Of a DNA stretch of 64,000 nt, positions 1-7,450 are shown in pieces. The stretch is from Agromyces sp. LHK192 (GTDB lineage Bacteria > Actinomycetota > Actinomycetes > Actinomycetales > Microbacteriaceae). The stretch is from NCBI RefSeq assembly GCF_004006235.1, contig NZ_CP034753.1:744001-808000 (forward strand). Direction: 5' to 3'. The notes beneath the pieces were generated by a model that saw only the letters and a program-made list of their open reading frames with translations, was not told the DNA's origin and made no database searches. The position numbers and the translations under genes are program-made. Numbering within the stretch: position 1 is the stretch's first letter; each line of letters opens with the position of its first letter.

Positions 1-920
1 CGCAGGCCGCGAGGGCGCTCGTCACCCGGCGCTCCCGCACGATCGGGCTGATCACCACCGGGGCCCCCGACTTCGGTCCGTCGTCGACGGCGCTGCACTT
101 CAACGAGGCCGCCCGCGAGGCCAGGTACGCCGTCATCATGTCGTCGATGCTCGAGACCGACCCGGCCTCGCTGCGGGCCGCGGCCGAGATGCTCGTGCGG
201 CAGAACGTCGAGGCCGTGGTGCTCGTCGCCGCGCACCGTTCGGCGCTCGAGGCGGTGCAGGGCGTCGAGCTGGGAGTCCCCCTCGTCGCGGTGGCGTCGC
301 AGGGCGCGGCGATCGCGCACCGCGTGACGATCGACCAGTTCGAGGGCGCCCGCCGCGCGGTGTCGCACCTCGTGGAACTCGGACACCGGGACATCCGGCA
401 CCTCGCGGGGCCGACCGACTCGCTGGACGCCTCCGAACGCGACCGGGGCTGGCGCGACGTGCTCGCCGCGAACGGGCTCGACGCGGTCGAGCCGCTCATC
501 GGCGACTGGACTCCGGCGAGCGGCTACCGGCTGGGTGCGCGACTGGCGACGGATGCCTCGAGCACGGCGGTGTTCGTCGCGAACGACCAGATGGCGCTCG
601 GGGTGATCCATGCGCTCGCCGACGCGGGCCGGCGCGTCCCCGAGGACGTGAGCATCGTCGCGTTCGACGACATCCCCGAGGCCGAGCACTTCTCGCCGCC
701 CCTGACGACCGTGCGGCAGGACTTCGACCAGCTCGGGCGCGACGCGATGTCGACCGTGCTCACCCTGCTCGGCGACGAGCAGGCCGAGAACCCGCCGATG
801 CGCGTGCCGACCTTGATGGTGCGAGCGTCGACCGCGGAGGTCAGTCGTATGCCGGAGGTCAGTCGTACGACGGCAGCTGTTGCAGGGTCCAGCGGTTCCC
901 GTCGGGGTCGACGAAGCTGA
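1..920 (+). CDS. LacI family transcriptional regulator, 5' end outside the window
   Basis: The frame is already open at base 3, so the gene begins before the window and the N-terminal helix-turn-helix is missing. The visible part starts with the hinge and the entry to the sugar-binding core (AARALVTRRSRTIGLITTG). It continues through a complete periplasmic-binding-protein-like domain, including HLVELGHRDIRHLAGP, VFVANDQMALGVIHAL and VPEDVSIVAFDDIPEAEHF, all hallmarks of LacI/GalR effector domains. LacI proteins bind operator DNA near sugar genes and respond to a sugar ligand. The regulated genes are not visible here. The family core ends near LMVRAST; about 20 further residues are an arginine/serine-rich tail created partly by an 18-bp duplication, and they overlap the 3' end of the convergent VOC gene. 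Family assignment is secure; the ligand is unknown. Confidence 0.93.
   Translation, partial: QAARALVTRRSRTIGLITTGAPDFGPSSTALHFNEAAREARYAVIMSSMLETDPASLRAAAEMLVRQNVEAVVLVAAHRSALEAVQGVELGVPLVAVASQGAAIAHRVTIDQFEGARRAVSHLVELGHRDIRHLAGPTDSLDASERDRGWRDVLAANGLDAVEPLIGDWTPASGYRLGARLATDASSTAVFVANDQMALGVIHALADAGRRVPEDVSIVAFDDIPEAEHFSPPLTTVRQDFDQLGRDAMSTVLTLLGDEQAENPPMRVPTLMVRASTAEVSRMPEVSRTTAAVAGSSGSRRGRRS
835..867. repeat. 18-bp tandem duplication at a convergent gene junction
   Basis: CGGAGGTCAGTCGTA occurs at 835-849 and again at 853-867, a period of 18 bp. It lies where the LacI and VOC genes run into each other. In the LacI frame it gives the repeated residues EVSR-MP-EVSR. In the VOC frame it contains the TGA stop, and the second copy supplies another in-frame TGA 18 bp further on. 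Confidence 0.8.
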
Positions 921-1230
921 CGAAGCGTCCCCATGCCTGCTCGTCGACGCCCTGCGCGTCGACGCCGAGCGCTCGAAGGTCTTCGAGCGCCTGGTCCGCA
1001 TCCGCGACGACCACCTGGATGTTGTCGAGGGTGCCGGGGGCGATCTCGCTGCCGAGGCCCGTGCCGATGGCGATCGAGCAGGCCGACCCCGGCGGCGTGA
1101 GCTGGACGAACCGGAGGTCGTCGGTCACCTTCTGGTCGTAGTCGGCGTTGAACCCGATCGAGATGTAGAACTCCTTCGCCCGATCGACATCGGTCACGGG
1201 AACGAAGATGAGCTCGATCTTCCAGTCCAT
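859..1230 (-). CDS. VOC (glyoxalase/dioxygenase superfamily) protein
   Basis: A 123-residue protein of the vicinal oxygen chelate fold. It starts MDWKIELIFVPVTDVDRAKE, the usual first beta-alpha of the family, and ends with FVSFVDPDGNRWTLQQLP, the standard closing strand. One protein this size holds two beta-alpha-beta-beta-beta modules. Members range from glyoxalases to antibiotic-binding proteins, and the sequence does not say which. The start was placed at 1230 because GGAGGGT lies ideally upstream on the minus strand; a longer reading to 1524 runs through low-complexity GC repeats and is not credible. Its 3' end overlaps the LacI gene by 62 bp. Confidence 0.9.
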   Translation of the reverse strand: MDWKIELIFVPVTDVDRAKEFYISIGFNADYDQKVTDDLRFVQLTPPGSACSIAIGTGLGSEIAPGTLDNIQVVVADADQALEDLRALGVDAQGVDEQAWGRFVSFVDPDGNRWTLQQLPSYD

Positions 1231-1335
1231 GGTCTGACCCTCCGTTTCGGCGGCCGCCGCCCTGCGACCGTCCCCGGTCAGTCTGTGCCGATCGATCGAT
1301 GCTCGCCACTGCCGATGCGTACACATCATTCGCGC

Positions 1336-1415
1336 GCTCGCGCGTGCATCCGATGTCCCTGCGCGTGCGACTTCGCTCTGCGCGTGCGACTTCGTCCCAT
1401 GCGTGCGTCTTGTAT
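1336..1415. repeat. Degenerate tandem repeat, period about 19 bp, in a 287-bp intergenic gap
   Basis: CTGCGCGTGCGACTTCG is present exactly at 1359-1375 and 1378-1394. More degenerate relatives lie just before (around 1337) and just after (around 1398). The repeat sits between the divergent VOC and HhH-GPD genes, whose 287-bp gap (1231-1517) otherwise shows only their ribosome binding sites. GCGTGCG/CGCACGC heptamers dominate the stretch. Confidence 0.7.
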
Positions 1416-1517
1416 CTCGCACGCGTGGGAGAAACCCGCACGCGACGCGGGTCCGTGGTTCCGAATGGGGCGGGGGGCGGGTGGAGCGCTTCGGCGAGCG
1501 GTGGGAGGATGGTCGGC

Positions 1518-2093
1518 ATGGCACTGCACATCACGGGGGACGTCGGCGCCGACGAGCTCCTGAGCACCGACGCGTTCGCCCTGCTCACGGGCATGCTGCT
1601 CGATCAGCAGGTCGCGATGGAGACCGCGTTCGCCGGGCCGGAGAAGATCCGCGAACGCCTCGGCTCGATCGACCCGGCGACGATCGCCGCCGCCGATCCC
1701 GAGGAGTTCGTCGAACTGTTCCGCCGCACGCCCGCGGTGCACCGCTACCCGGGCTCGATGGCCGGGCGCGTGCAGGCGCTCGCCGCCGCGGTGCGCGACG
1801 ACTGGGGCGGGGACGCATCCGCCATCTGGACGCAGGGCGACCCAACCGGCCCGGAGGTGCTGCGGCGACTGCTCGCCCTGCCCGGCTTCGGCGAGCAGAA
1901 GGCGAAGATCTTCCTCGCCCTGCTCGGCAAGCAGTGCGGCCTCGAGGCCGCCGGGTGGCGCGAGGCGGCCGGGGCGTACGGCGAGGACGGGTCGTTCCGT
2001 TCGGTCGCCGACATCACGAGCCCGGAGTCGCTCGCCAGGGTGCGAGCCACGAAGCAGGCCGCGAAGGCGGCGGCGAAGGCCGCCAAGGGCTGA
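1518..2093 (+). CDS. HhH-GPD family base-excision repair-like protein
   Basis: A 191-residue protein with the helix-hairpin-helix/GPD architecture of endonuclease III-type DNA glycosylases. The N-terminal half holds the helical entry (LLTGMLLDQQVAMETAF), and residues around LLALPGFGEQKAKIFLALLG form the hairpin. It is shorter than true Nth (about 210 residues) and has no C-terminal four-cysteine iron-sulfur cluster. The family is usually annotated as HhH-GPD type base excision repair protein, and its lesion specificity is unproven. The ATG at 1518 follows GGGAGG by about 10 bases; an ATG three codons earlier leaves too little room for that site. The lysine/alanine tail (KQAAKAAAKAAKG) is typical of actinobacterial DNA-binding proteins. 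Confidence 0.85.
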   Translation: MALHITGDVGADELLSTDAFALLTGMLLDQQVAMETAFAGPEKIRERLGSIDPATIAAADPEEFVELFRRTPAVHRYPGSMAGRVQALAAAVRDDWGGDASAIWTQGDPTGPEVLRRLLALPGFGEQKAKIFLALLGKQCGLEAAGWREAAGAYGEDGSFRSVADITSPESLARVRATKQAAKAAAKAAKG

Positions 2094-2132
2094 CGCGACG
2101 CCGACCCCGACCGCGACCCCGAGACGGGCCCG

Positions 2133-2167
2133 TACCGGGGTAGGGGGCGTGAACCGCTCCACCGGGG
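2133..2167. promoter_or_regulatory. Operator-like element upstream of the histidine kinase gene (copy A)
   Basis: TACCGGGGTAGGGG (2133-2146), followed at fixed distance by GAAC (2151-2154) and CTC (2157-2159). It aligns without gaps to the sequence upstream of the acyltransferase gene (copy B, 4429-4463). The first ten bases are an imperfect version of the palindrome TACCCGGGTA. It is probably the binding site of the response regulator encoded next to it, which would make the pair autoregulated. Confidence 0.5.
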
Positions 2168-2204
2168 GATGCGTCGGCCACGAGCGATCGGAAGGGTGGA
2201 GGCC

Positions 2205-3650
2205 ATGATCGCCAGCACCACGCCCGAACCGCCGGAGCCGCCGCTGCCGCCGGAGCCGCCGCTGCCGCCAGAACCGCCGCTGCCGCCCGAACCCGGAGCC
2301 GTCACGGCGGCGGGTCGAGCTCGCTCCACGGGGTCCGGTTCGCGTGGGTGGGCCTCGCGCCCGCCGGGTCGCCGGCCCCGCCTCATGGAGACGGATGCCT
2401 GGCCCGAGCAGGTGCTGACCTGGTTCGGCGTCTCGTTCGCCGCGGTCGTGCTCTTCGCCGTGTCCGTGCCCATCGACACCGCGATCTACGGCGTGCACGT
2501 CGCGATCGCGTTCGGCATCGGCCTGTTGCAGGTCGGCAGCCTGCCGATCGCGCTGCGCTGGCCGTGGGCGGGCGTCGCGATGCTGCTCGCCGGCCAGGTG
2601 CTGTTCGGCCTCTTCGGAGCCGCACCGCCCGGGGCGCCGTGGCCGCTGTCGGTGCCGCAGATGCTGATCTACGCGCTCGCCGGCGGCGTGCTCGCGGCTC
2701 GCGGGCACGCCGCGGCGGCGGTGACGTCGGCGCTCGGCGGACTGCTGATCGCCCTGGCGTCGTCGCTGCTCCCGGACCGGGGGGCGACGCCCGACGGCGT
2801 CGTCGCGAACCTCGTCACGAGCGCGTCGATCACGGCGTTCTTCATCGGGCTGGGCCTCGCCGCCGACGTGGCGCGGCGCCGGTTCTCGGCGGCGATCGAC
2901 GTGGAGCGCCGGCACGGCGCCGAGGAACGCGAACACCGGCTCATCGCCGAGGAGCGCACGCGCATCGCGCGTGACCTGCACGACGTCGTCGCGCACCGGA
3001 TGTCGGTGATCCAGGTGCAGGCGACGAGCGCGCCGTACCGGCTCGCGGGGCTCGACGAGCCCGTCGCGGCCGAGTTCCGTGAGATCGCCCAGTCGGCTCG
3101 CGATGCGATGGCCGAGATGCGCGAACTGCTCGCGGTGCTGCGCGACCCCGACGGCGAGCCCGAGACCGCGCCCCAGCCGGGCTTCGACGACCTCGATGCG
3201 CTCGTCGCGACGGTTCGCCAGACGGGATTGCCGATCACGGCCCGCATCGACGAGGCGCTGCCGGGCGGAACGGTGGTCGGGCAGGCCGCGTACCGCATCC
3301 TGCAGGAGGCGCTCAGCAACGTGCTGCGGCACGCGCCGGGCGCACCGACGACGGTGACGGTCGGCGATGCCGGTTCGGCGGTGGTCGTCACGGTCGTGAA
3401 CGGCGAGGCGGATGCCGCCGCCGAGCGACAGGCAGCGGGCACGCAGCCCGTGACGGATTCCGCCGCCCCGGGCCCGCAGGGCCCGGCCGGGCCGGTCGGC
3501 GTGCCCGGGCACGGCATCATCGGGATGCGCGAGCGCGCCCGCCTCGTCGGTGGCACCATCGAGACGGGGCCTCGCCCCGAGGGCGGATTCCGGGTGCACG
3601 CCGTGCTGCCGGTGACCGCTGGGGCCGGGGCATCCGGACCGGGAGCGTGA
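2205..3650 (+). CDS. NarL-type sensor histidine kinase (HisKA_3) with a proline-repeat N terminus
   Basis: A 481-residue membrane kinase. Residues 8-30 are tandem PPEPPL repeats encoded by 18-bp units. About six membrane helices follow (residues 70-220), then the HisKA_3 dimerisation helix with ARDLHDVVAHR, where His259 is the expected phosphorylation site. An HATPase_c domain contains ILQEALSNVLRHA and ends with GHGIIGMRERARLVGG. The ATG at 2205 follows GGTGGAGG; the frame is open a little further upstream without a better start. The LuxR-type response regulator begins 58 bp downstream and is its obvious partner. DesK/LiaS-like members sense membrane state, but the stimulus here is unknown. 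Confidence 0.93.
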   Translation: MIASTTPEPPEPPLPPEPPLPPEPPLPPEPGAVTAAGRARSTGSGSRGWASRPPGRRPRLMETDAWPEQVLTWFGVSFAAVVLFAVSVPIDTAIYGVHVAIAFGIGLLQVGSLPIALRWPWAGVAMLLAGQVLFGLFGAAPPGAPWPLSVPQMLIYALAGGVLAARGHAAAAVTSALGGLLIALASSLLPDRGATPDGVVANLVTSASITAFFIGLGLAADVARRRFSAAIDVERRHGAEEREHRLIAEERTRIARDLHDVVAHRMSVIQVQATSAPYRLAGLDEPVAAEFREIAQSARDAMAEMRELLAVLRDPDGEPETAPQPGFDDLDALVATVRQTGLPITARIDEALPGGTVVGQAAYRILQEALSNVLRHAPGAPTTVTVGDAGSAVVVTVVNGEADAAAERQAAGTQPVTDSAAPGPQGPAGPVGVPGHGIIGMRERARLVGGTIETGPRPEGGFRVHAVLPVTAGAGASGPGA

Positions 3651-3708
3651 GCGACCGCGTGGAGGGGCATCCGATGATGGATCGGCGACCGCCGATGAAG
3701 GGACATCC

Positions 3709-4380
3709 GTGACGATCACCGTGCTCATCGCCGACGACCAGGCCATGGTCCGTGCCGGATTCGCGGCCGTGCTCGACGCGCAGGACGGCATCAGCGTCGT
3801 CGGCCAGGCGGCCGACGGCGCCGAGGCCGTCGCGCTCGCGCACCAGCTGCGGCCCGACGTCGTCGTGATGGACGTGCGCATGCCGGGCATGAACGGCATC
3901 GACGCGACCGCGGCGCTGCAGGTGCCGCCGCGGTCGAGCGACTACGTGCCGAGGGTGCTCATGCTCACGACGTTCGACATCGACGAGTACGTGCATGCCG
4001 CGCTCCGCGCGGGCGCGAGCGGCTTCCTGCTGAAGGACGCCCTGCCCGACGAGGTGGCCCGCGCGGTTCGCGTGATCGCCGACGGCGAAGCGCTGCTCGC
4101 GCCGAGCGTGACGCGTCGCCTCATCGAGGAGGTCGCCCGGCAGCAGCCGGCACCGGTCGTGGACACGCACCTGCTGTCGTCGCTGACCGACCGCGAACGC
4201 GAGGTGCTGCTGCTCGTCGCGCGCGGGCGGTCGAACCAGGAGATCGCGTCCGACCTGTTCATCGCCGAGCAGACCGTGAAGACGCACGTGAGCAAGATCC
4301 TGCAGAAGCTCGCGCTGCGCGACCGCGTCCACGCGGTGGTGTTCGCGTACGACGCGGGACTGGTGCGTCCAGGGGCGTGA
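3709..4380 (+). CDS. LuxR/NarL-family response regulator
   Basis: A 223-residue response regulator. The receiver domain has the acidic pair D9-D10, phospho-acceptor Asp55 in VVMDVRMPG, and the conserved Lys in GFLLKDALP. A LuxR-type helix-turn-helix occupies about residues 155-215 (LTDREREVLLLVARG, then EQTVKTHVSKILQKL). The GTG start is supported by an AAGGGA site just upstream. Gene order and family pairing show that it receives phosphate from the kinase 58 bp before it. The two similar operator-like sequences, before the kinase and before the acyltransferase, suggest it controls both. Confidence 0.95.
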   Translation: MTITVLIADDQAMVRAGFAAVLDAQDGISVVGQAADGAEAVALAHQLRPDVVVMDVRMPGMNGIDATAALQVPPRSSDYVPRVLMLTTFDIDEYVHAALRAGASGFLLKDALPDEVARAVRVIADGEALLAPSVTRRLIEEVARQQPAPVVDTHLLSSLTDREREVLLLVARGRSNQEIASDLFIAEQTVKTHVSKILQKLALRDRVHAVVFAYDAGLVRPGA

Positions 4381-4428
4381 AGTGGCGCCGCCCGCCCGGG
4401 GCGCGGCGTCGCGCGACGCACCCGCCCA

Positions 4429-4463
4429 TACCCGGGTAGGGGTGCGGAACGGCTCGGCGGAGT
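4429..4463. promoter_or_regulatory. Operator-like element upstream of the acyltransferase gene (copy B)
   Basis: TACCCGGGTAGGGG (4429-4442) contains the perfect 10-bp palindrome TACCCGGGTA. GAAC (4447-4450) and CTC (4453-4455) follow at exactly the same spacing as in copy A at 2133. The two regions are otherwise unrelated intergenic DNA, so the conserved blocks probably mark a binding site. The response regulator ending at 4380 is the natural candidate. Confidence 0.5.
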
Positions 4464-4537
4464 GATGCCCAGGCCGGAACCGGCTTCCTAGCCTGCTCGG
4501 GCAGGGCGGAGACGCCGCCCGCAGCAGGGAGCCGATC

Positions 4538-5983
4538 GTGACGATCCTCAGCGTTCGACCTGCCGCGGCGGCGGCGCCGGACCCGATGCCCGGCGCCGCG
4601 CAGGCGGGGCCTCGCCGCTCGTCGCGCGACGCCGGCATCGATGCCGCCCGGGCGGCGTGCCTCGTCGTCGTCTTCGTGCTGCACGCCATGATGGTCGGCG
4701 TCAGCGTCGGGCCCTCGGGGCCCGTGCTCGAGAACGCGATGGACGGCTGGGGCGGCTTCGCCGCGGCCACCTGGGTCATGCAGGTGATGCCGCTCTTCTT
4801 CGTGATCGGCGGGTACGCGGGCTGGTCGGCGTGGACGTCGCAGCGCGCGAGGGGCGCGACCGCCGCATCGTTCGTGCGGGGCAGGCTCGAACGCCTCGTG
4901 CGCCCCGCGATCGCGCTCGTCGCCGTCGTCGCGGCGGCCCTCGCGGCGCTCGCCGCGGCGGGCGTCGCGCCCGAGATCGTCGCGACCGCCGGGTTCCGCA
5001 TCGGCCAGCCGCTCTGGTTCCTCGCGGTGTACCTCGCGTGCGCGGCGCTCGTTCCGCTGATGGTCGCGCTGCACGAGCGGATGCCGCTCGCCACGGTCGC
5101 GGGACTCGTCGCGGTGGTCGTCGGCGTCGACCTCGTGCGCCTGCAGACCGGCATCGAGGGCATCGGGTTCGCCAACCTGCTCTTCGTCTGGCTGCTGGTG
5201 CAGCAGTTCGGGTTCCTCCTCGCCGACGGCAGCGTCGACCGGCTCGCGCGGCGCACCCGTTTCGGCCTGGGCGTGGGTGCGCTGGTCGGCCTCGCGGCGC
5301 TCACGCTGGTCGGACCGTACTCGCCCGACCTCCTCGAGAACCTCAACCCGCCGACCCTCGCCCTGGTGGTGCTCGGCGTCGCGCAGCTCATGCTGTTCTC
5401 GCTCGTGCGTGCGCCGCTTCGCCGGTGGGCCGAGCGGCCTCGCCCCTCGCGCCTCGTCGCGCGGTTCGGCGAGTGGGGGATGACCCTCTACCTCTGGCAC
5501 CTCCCGGCGTTCGTCGCGCTCGCCGGGATGCTGCTCGTGCTGCACGGCGCGGTCGGGCTCGACCTGCCCGAGCCGCTGAGCGAGGCCTGGTGGGCGACGC
5601 GGCCGGCCTGGCTGGTCGTCGCAGCGCTCGCGACGGCGGTGCTCGTGCGGGTGTTCGCGCGGTTCGAGCGGGGTCGGGGCGGCGGCCGCGGCCGGGTCCG
5701 GGCAGGGGGCGGGCCGGCCCGCGCGGAGGGCGGCATCCGTCGGCCGGCCGGGATGCGGATGCCGCAGGTGCCGCGGATGCCGCGGGTTCCGGTCGCCGTC
5801 GCGGTGCCGGCCGGGATCATCGGCGTCGGGGTCGCGCTCGTGATCGGCTTCGCGCCGCTGCCGGCGATGATCTCGGCGGCGCTGCTCCTCGTCGCCCTGC
5901 GCGGGTCGTCTCGGAGGTCGGTCGCCCCAGCCGCGGCATCCGCGATCGCCGCCTCGCCGGGACGGGTCGCCGTCACCCGATGA
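4538..5983 (+). CDS. Acyltransferase-3 family membrane protein
   Basis: A 481-residue polytopic membrane protein of the AT-3 (OafA/YrhL) family, which moves acyl groups onto sugars, lipids or other envelope molecules. The family entry is clear: GIDAARAACLVVVFVLHAMM contains the conserved Asp and Arg and the putative catalytic His. About ten membrane helices follow. MTLYLWHLPAFVALAGM is the conserved late helix with WH. The last ~110 residues add an arginine/glycine-rich linker and two more hydrophobic segments. The GTG start has an AGGGAG site. It follows the two-component pair with its own operator-like element, so it is a likely target of that system. Its 3' end overlaps the convergent hydrolase by 11 bp. 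Confidence 0.88.
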   Translation: MTILSVRPAAAAAPDPMPGAAQAGPRRSSRDAGIDAARAACLVVVFVLHAMMVGVSVGPSGPVLENAMDGWGGFAAATWVMQVMPLFFVIGGYAGWSAWTSQRARGATAASFVRGRLERLVRPAIALVAVVAAALAALAAAGVAPEIVATAGFRIGQPLWFLAVYLACAALVPLMVALHERMPLATVAGLVAVVVGVDLVRLQTGIEGIGFANLLFVWLLVQQFGFLLADGSVDRLARRTRFGLGVGALVGLAALTLVGPYSPDLLENLNPPTLALVVLGVAQLMLFSLVRAPLRRWAERPRPSRLVARFGEWGMTLYLWHLPAFVALAGMLLVLHGAVGLDLPEPLSEAWWATRPAWLVVAALATAVLVRVFARFERGRGGGRGRVRAGGGPARAEGGIRRPAGMRMPQVPRMPRVPVAVAVPAGIIGVGVALVIGFAPLPAMISAALLLVALRGSSRRSVAPAAASAIAASPGRVAVTR

Positions 5984-6770
5984 GGAACTCGGCGATCTCG
6001 AGCGCGAGCGCGCGGGGGTCCCATCGGTGGTCGATCGCCGGCACCTCGGCGAGCTCGGCGTGGTGCAGCGTCGCCACCATCGACTCGGCCGCCGGGCCCA
6101 TCACCTCGAGCGTCTCCGCGCCCACGAGCACGAGCACGGGCACCGTGACGGCCGCCCAGAGCGCCGATCGGGGAGCGGACTGCGTCCAGGCGAGCGACTC
6201 CGCGTCGGGTTCGAGGCTCGGTGCGATCGCGGCCATCGTGGGCCAAGCCCCTCCGGACTTCGCGCCCTCGACCCACTCGGGCGGCATGTCGCGCATGAAG
6301 AACGCGACGACCTCCTCGCCGCCGCCGGTCGCGATGCGGGTACGCAGGCCGTCGAGGAACTCGGCACCCTCGGTACCGAGCTCGTCGTCGAGCGGCACCT
6401 CGAAGAGCACGAGTTTCGACACCGGCAGGCCGGCCGCGGCGGCGGCCAGGGCGATCGAGCCGCCCGACGAGTTGCCGAACAGGGCGACCGCGTCGTCGGC
6501 ACCCTCGGTGAGGACCTCGATGAGCGCGCGCAGGTCCGCGATCGTCTGCTCCAGCGTCATCGGCTGGTCGGCCGGGCTCTCGCCGCGGCCGCGGCGGTCG
6601 TAGCGCACGACCTCGAATCCGCGCTCGGCGAGCAGGTGCTGGAGTTCGGTCGTGCCCGGGTCGAACGCCCGGAACTGGAAGGCGCCGTCGACGAGGATCA
6701 CCGGCGGCCCGGAACCCACCCGGTCGAAGGCGATGCGCGTGCCGTCGGCGCTGGTGGCGTACTCGCTCAT
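5973..6770 (-). CDS. Alpha/beta fold hydrolase
   Basis: A 265-residue single-domain alpha/beta hydrolase. It shows the oxyanion-side segment PPVILVDGAFQFR, the RYDRRGRGES motif after strand 4, and the nucleophile elbow GNSSGGS, a GxSxG with Ser as nucleophile. The catalytic His is in VPAIDHRWDP near the end. The substrate cannot be told from sequence. The usual HG preceding the oxyanion hole is DG here, seen in a subgroup of actinobacterial hydrolases. The start at 6770 follows GGGGGA on the minus strand. A longer reading adds a cysteine-containing stretch without homology. Confidence 0.88.
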   Translation of the reverse strand: MSEYATSADGTRIAFDRVGSGPPVILVDGAFQFRAFDPGTTELQHLLAERGFEVVRYDRRGRGESPADQPMTLEQTIADLRALIEVLTEGADDAVALFGNSSGGSIALAAAAAGLPVSKLVLFEVPLDDELGTEGAEFLDGLRTRIATGGGEEVVAFFMRDMPPEWVEGAKSGGAWPTMAAIAPSLEPDAESLAWTQSAPRSALWAAVTVPVLVLVGAETLEVMGPAAESMVATLHHAELAEVPAIDHRWDPRALALEIAEFLIG

Positions 6771-6884
6771 GACGTCCCCCGTTGATCCGATCCCTGCCTG
6801 CTCGCCACCTTGCCTAGCGCAGCTCGGCGACACGCGCAACGGCGCCCGGCGATGTCGGTGGGTGGTGGCAGCATGGCTGGCACA

Positions 6885-6900
6885 ACACCATATGTAGGGG
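6885..6900. promoter_or_regulatory. NrdR-box-like sequence, distal
   Basis: ACACCATATGTAGGGG matches 12 of 16 positions of the known NrdR box ACACWATATWTWGTGT. NrdR is the ATP/dATP-responsive repressor of ribonucleotide reductase genes. This copy lies about 310 bp before nrdH. Confidence 0.5.
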
Positions 6901-6950
6901 TCCGAAGCCGTTCACGCCCCAAGGGGTCGTGTGCGCGACACGCCCGGAAT

Positions 6951-7074
6951 CCATCCACATCCGAGATCGCGGAAGTTGTTCGAGGGTGTGGAGAACTCGG
7001 CCCCCGGTGGCGGGAATCCGCCGATCACCGGGGCATCCGGCTGGGGATGGACTGTGGATGACCCGGTGGAAAAC
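6951..7074. promoter_or_regulatory. Cluster of DnaA-box-like 9-mers
   Basis: Four near matches to TTATCCACA lie within 124 bp: CCATCCACA (6951-6959, plus), TTCTCCACA (6987-6995, minus), TCATCCACA (7053-7061, minus) and TTTTCCACC (7066-7074, minus). Two differ from the consensus at one position and two at two positions. DnaA is known to act on the nrdAB promoter of E. coli. Whether it acts here is inference. Confidence 0.35.
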
Positions 7075-7087
7075 TACACGAATGTAA

Positions 7088-7135
7088 CTACATCATCTTG
7101 GGGTCGTTCTCTTCGGCGAACACAAGATGTAGTAT
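7088..7135. promoter_or_regulatory. NrdR box pair at the nrdHIEF promoter
   Basis: ACACAAGATGTAGTAT (7120-7135) fits the NrdR box well and overlaps the -10-like TAGTAT. A weaker partner, CTACATCATCTTGGGG (7088-7103), begins 32 bp upstream, the usual three-helical-turn spacing of NrdR box pairs. Repressor bound here would block the promoter of nrdHIEF. Confidence 0.55.
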
Positions 7136-7210
7136 TGAAGAAGCGAAATGCAACACCAGCAACACCGGGGGATCGGCTCCTCCAGGAGCCAAAACGACGA
7201 GGGGAATCAC

Positions 7211-7444
7211 ATGACGGTCACGGTCTACACGAAGCCTTCCTGCGTGCAGTGCAACGCCACCTATCGCGCCCTCGACAGCAAGGGCATCGAGTACGAGGTG
7301 CTCGACCTGTCGCTCGACGAGAACGCGCTCGCGCACGTCAAGGAACTCGGGTACCAGCAGGCGCCGGTGGTCATCACCGACGAAGACCACTGGTCCGGCT
7401 TCCGGCCCGACAAGATCGCCGAGCTGGCCGACCGCCTCGCCTGA
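7211..7444 (+). CDS. nrdH: Glutaredoxin-like protein NrdH, electron donor for class Ib RNR
   Basis: A 77-residue thioredoxin-fold protein, the normal size for NrdH. The redox motif CVQC is at residues 11-14 in TVYTKPSCVQC, and WSGFRPDKI near the C terminus is the NrdH signature that distinguishes it from glutaredoxins. It reduces the C-terminal cysteine pair of NrdE after each catalytic cycle and is itself reduced by thioredoxin reductase. The ATG at 7211 is preceded by GAGGGG; the frame is open upstream, but those codons have no homology. It heads the nrdHIEF operon. Confidence 0.97.
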   Translation: MTVTVYTKPSCVQCNATYRALDSKGIEYEVLDLSLDENALAHVKELGYQQAPVVITDEDHWSGFRPDKIAELADRLA

Positions 7445-7450
7445 GCGCCA

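Larger units (their letters stand above)
6771..7210. other. 440-bp regulatory leader before nrdH
   Basis: No credible gene fits in this gap between the divergent hydrolase and nrdH. It is markedly more AT-rich towards its right end. It holds an isolated NrdR-box-like sequence (6885-6900), four DnaA-box-like 9-mers (6951-7074), a second NrdR box pair (7088-7135) overlapping a TAGTAT -10-like hexamer (7130-7135), and the nrdH ribosome binding site GAGGGG. It is long for a promoter region, and two promoters are possible. Confidence 0.7.

Noticed and set aside
1745..2479. A minus-strand frame with GGS repeats that looks like a glycine/serine linker protein
   Set aside because: It is the reverse reading of the PPEPPL repeat of the histidine kinase and overlaps the HhH-GPD gene; no ribosome binding site.
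4381..4420. GC-rich inverted sequence after the response regulator gene as a terminator
   Set aside because: Possible stems are short and broken, in contrast to the perfect hairpins elsewhere in the window.
6951..7074. Replication origin
   Set aside because: DnaA-box-like 9-mers are present, but no dnaA/dnaN genes and no AT-rich unwinding element; a promoter-control role is more likely.
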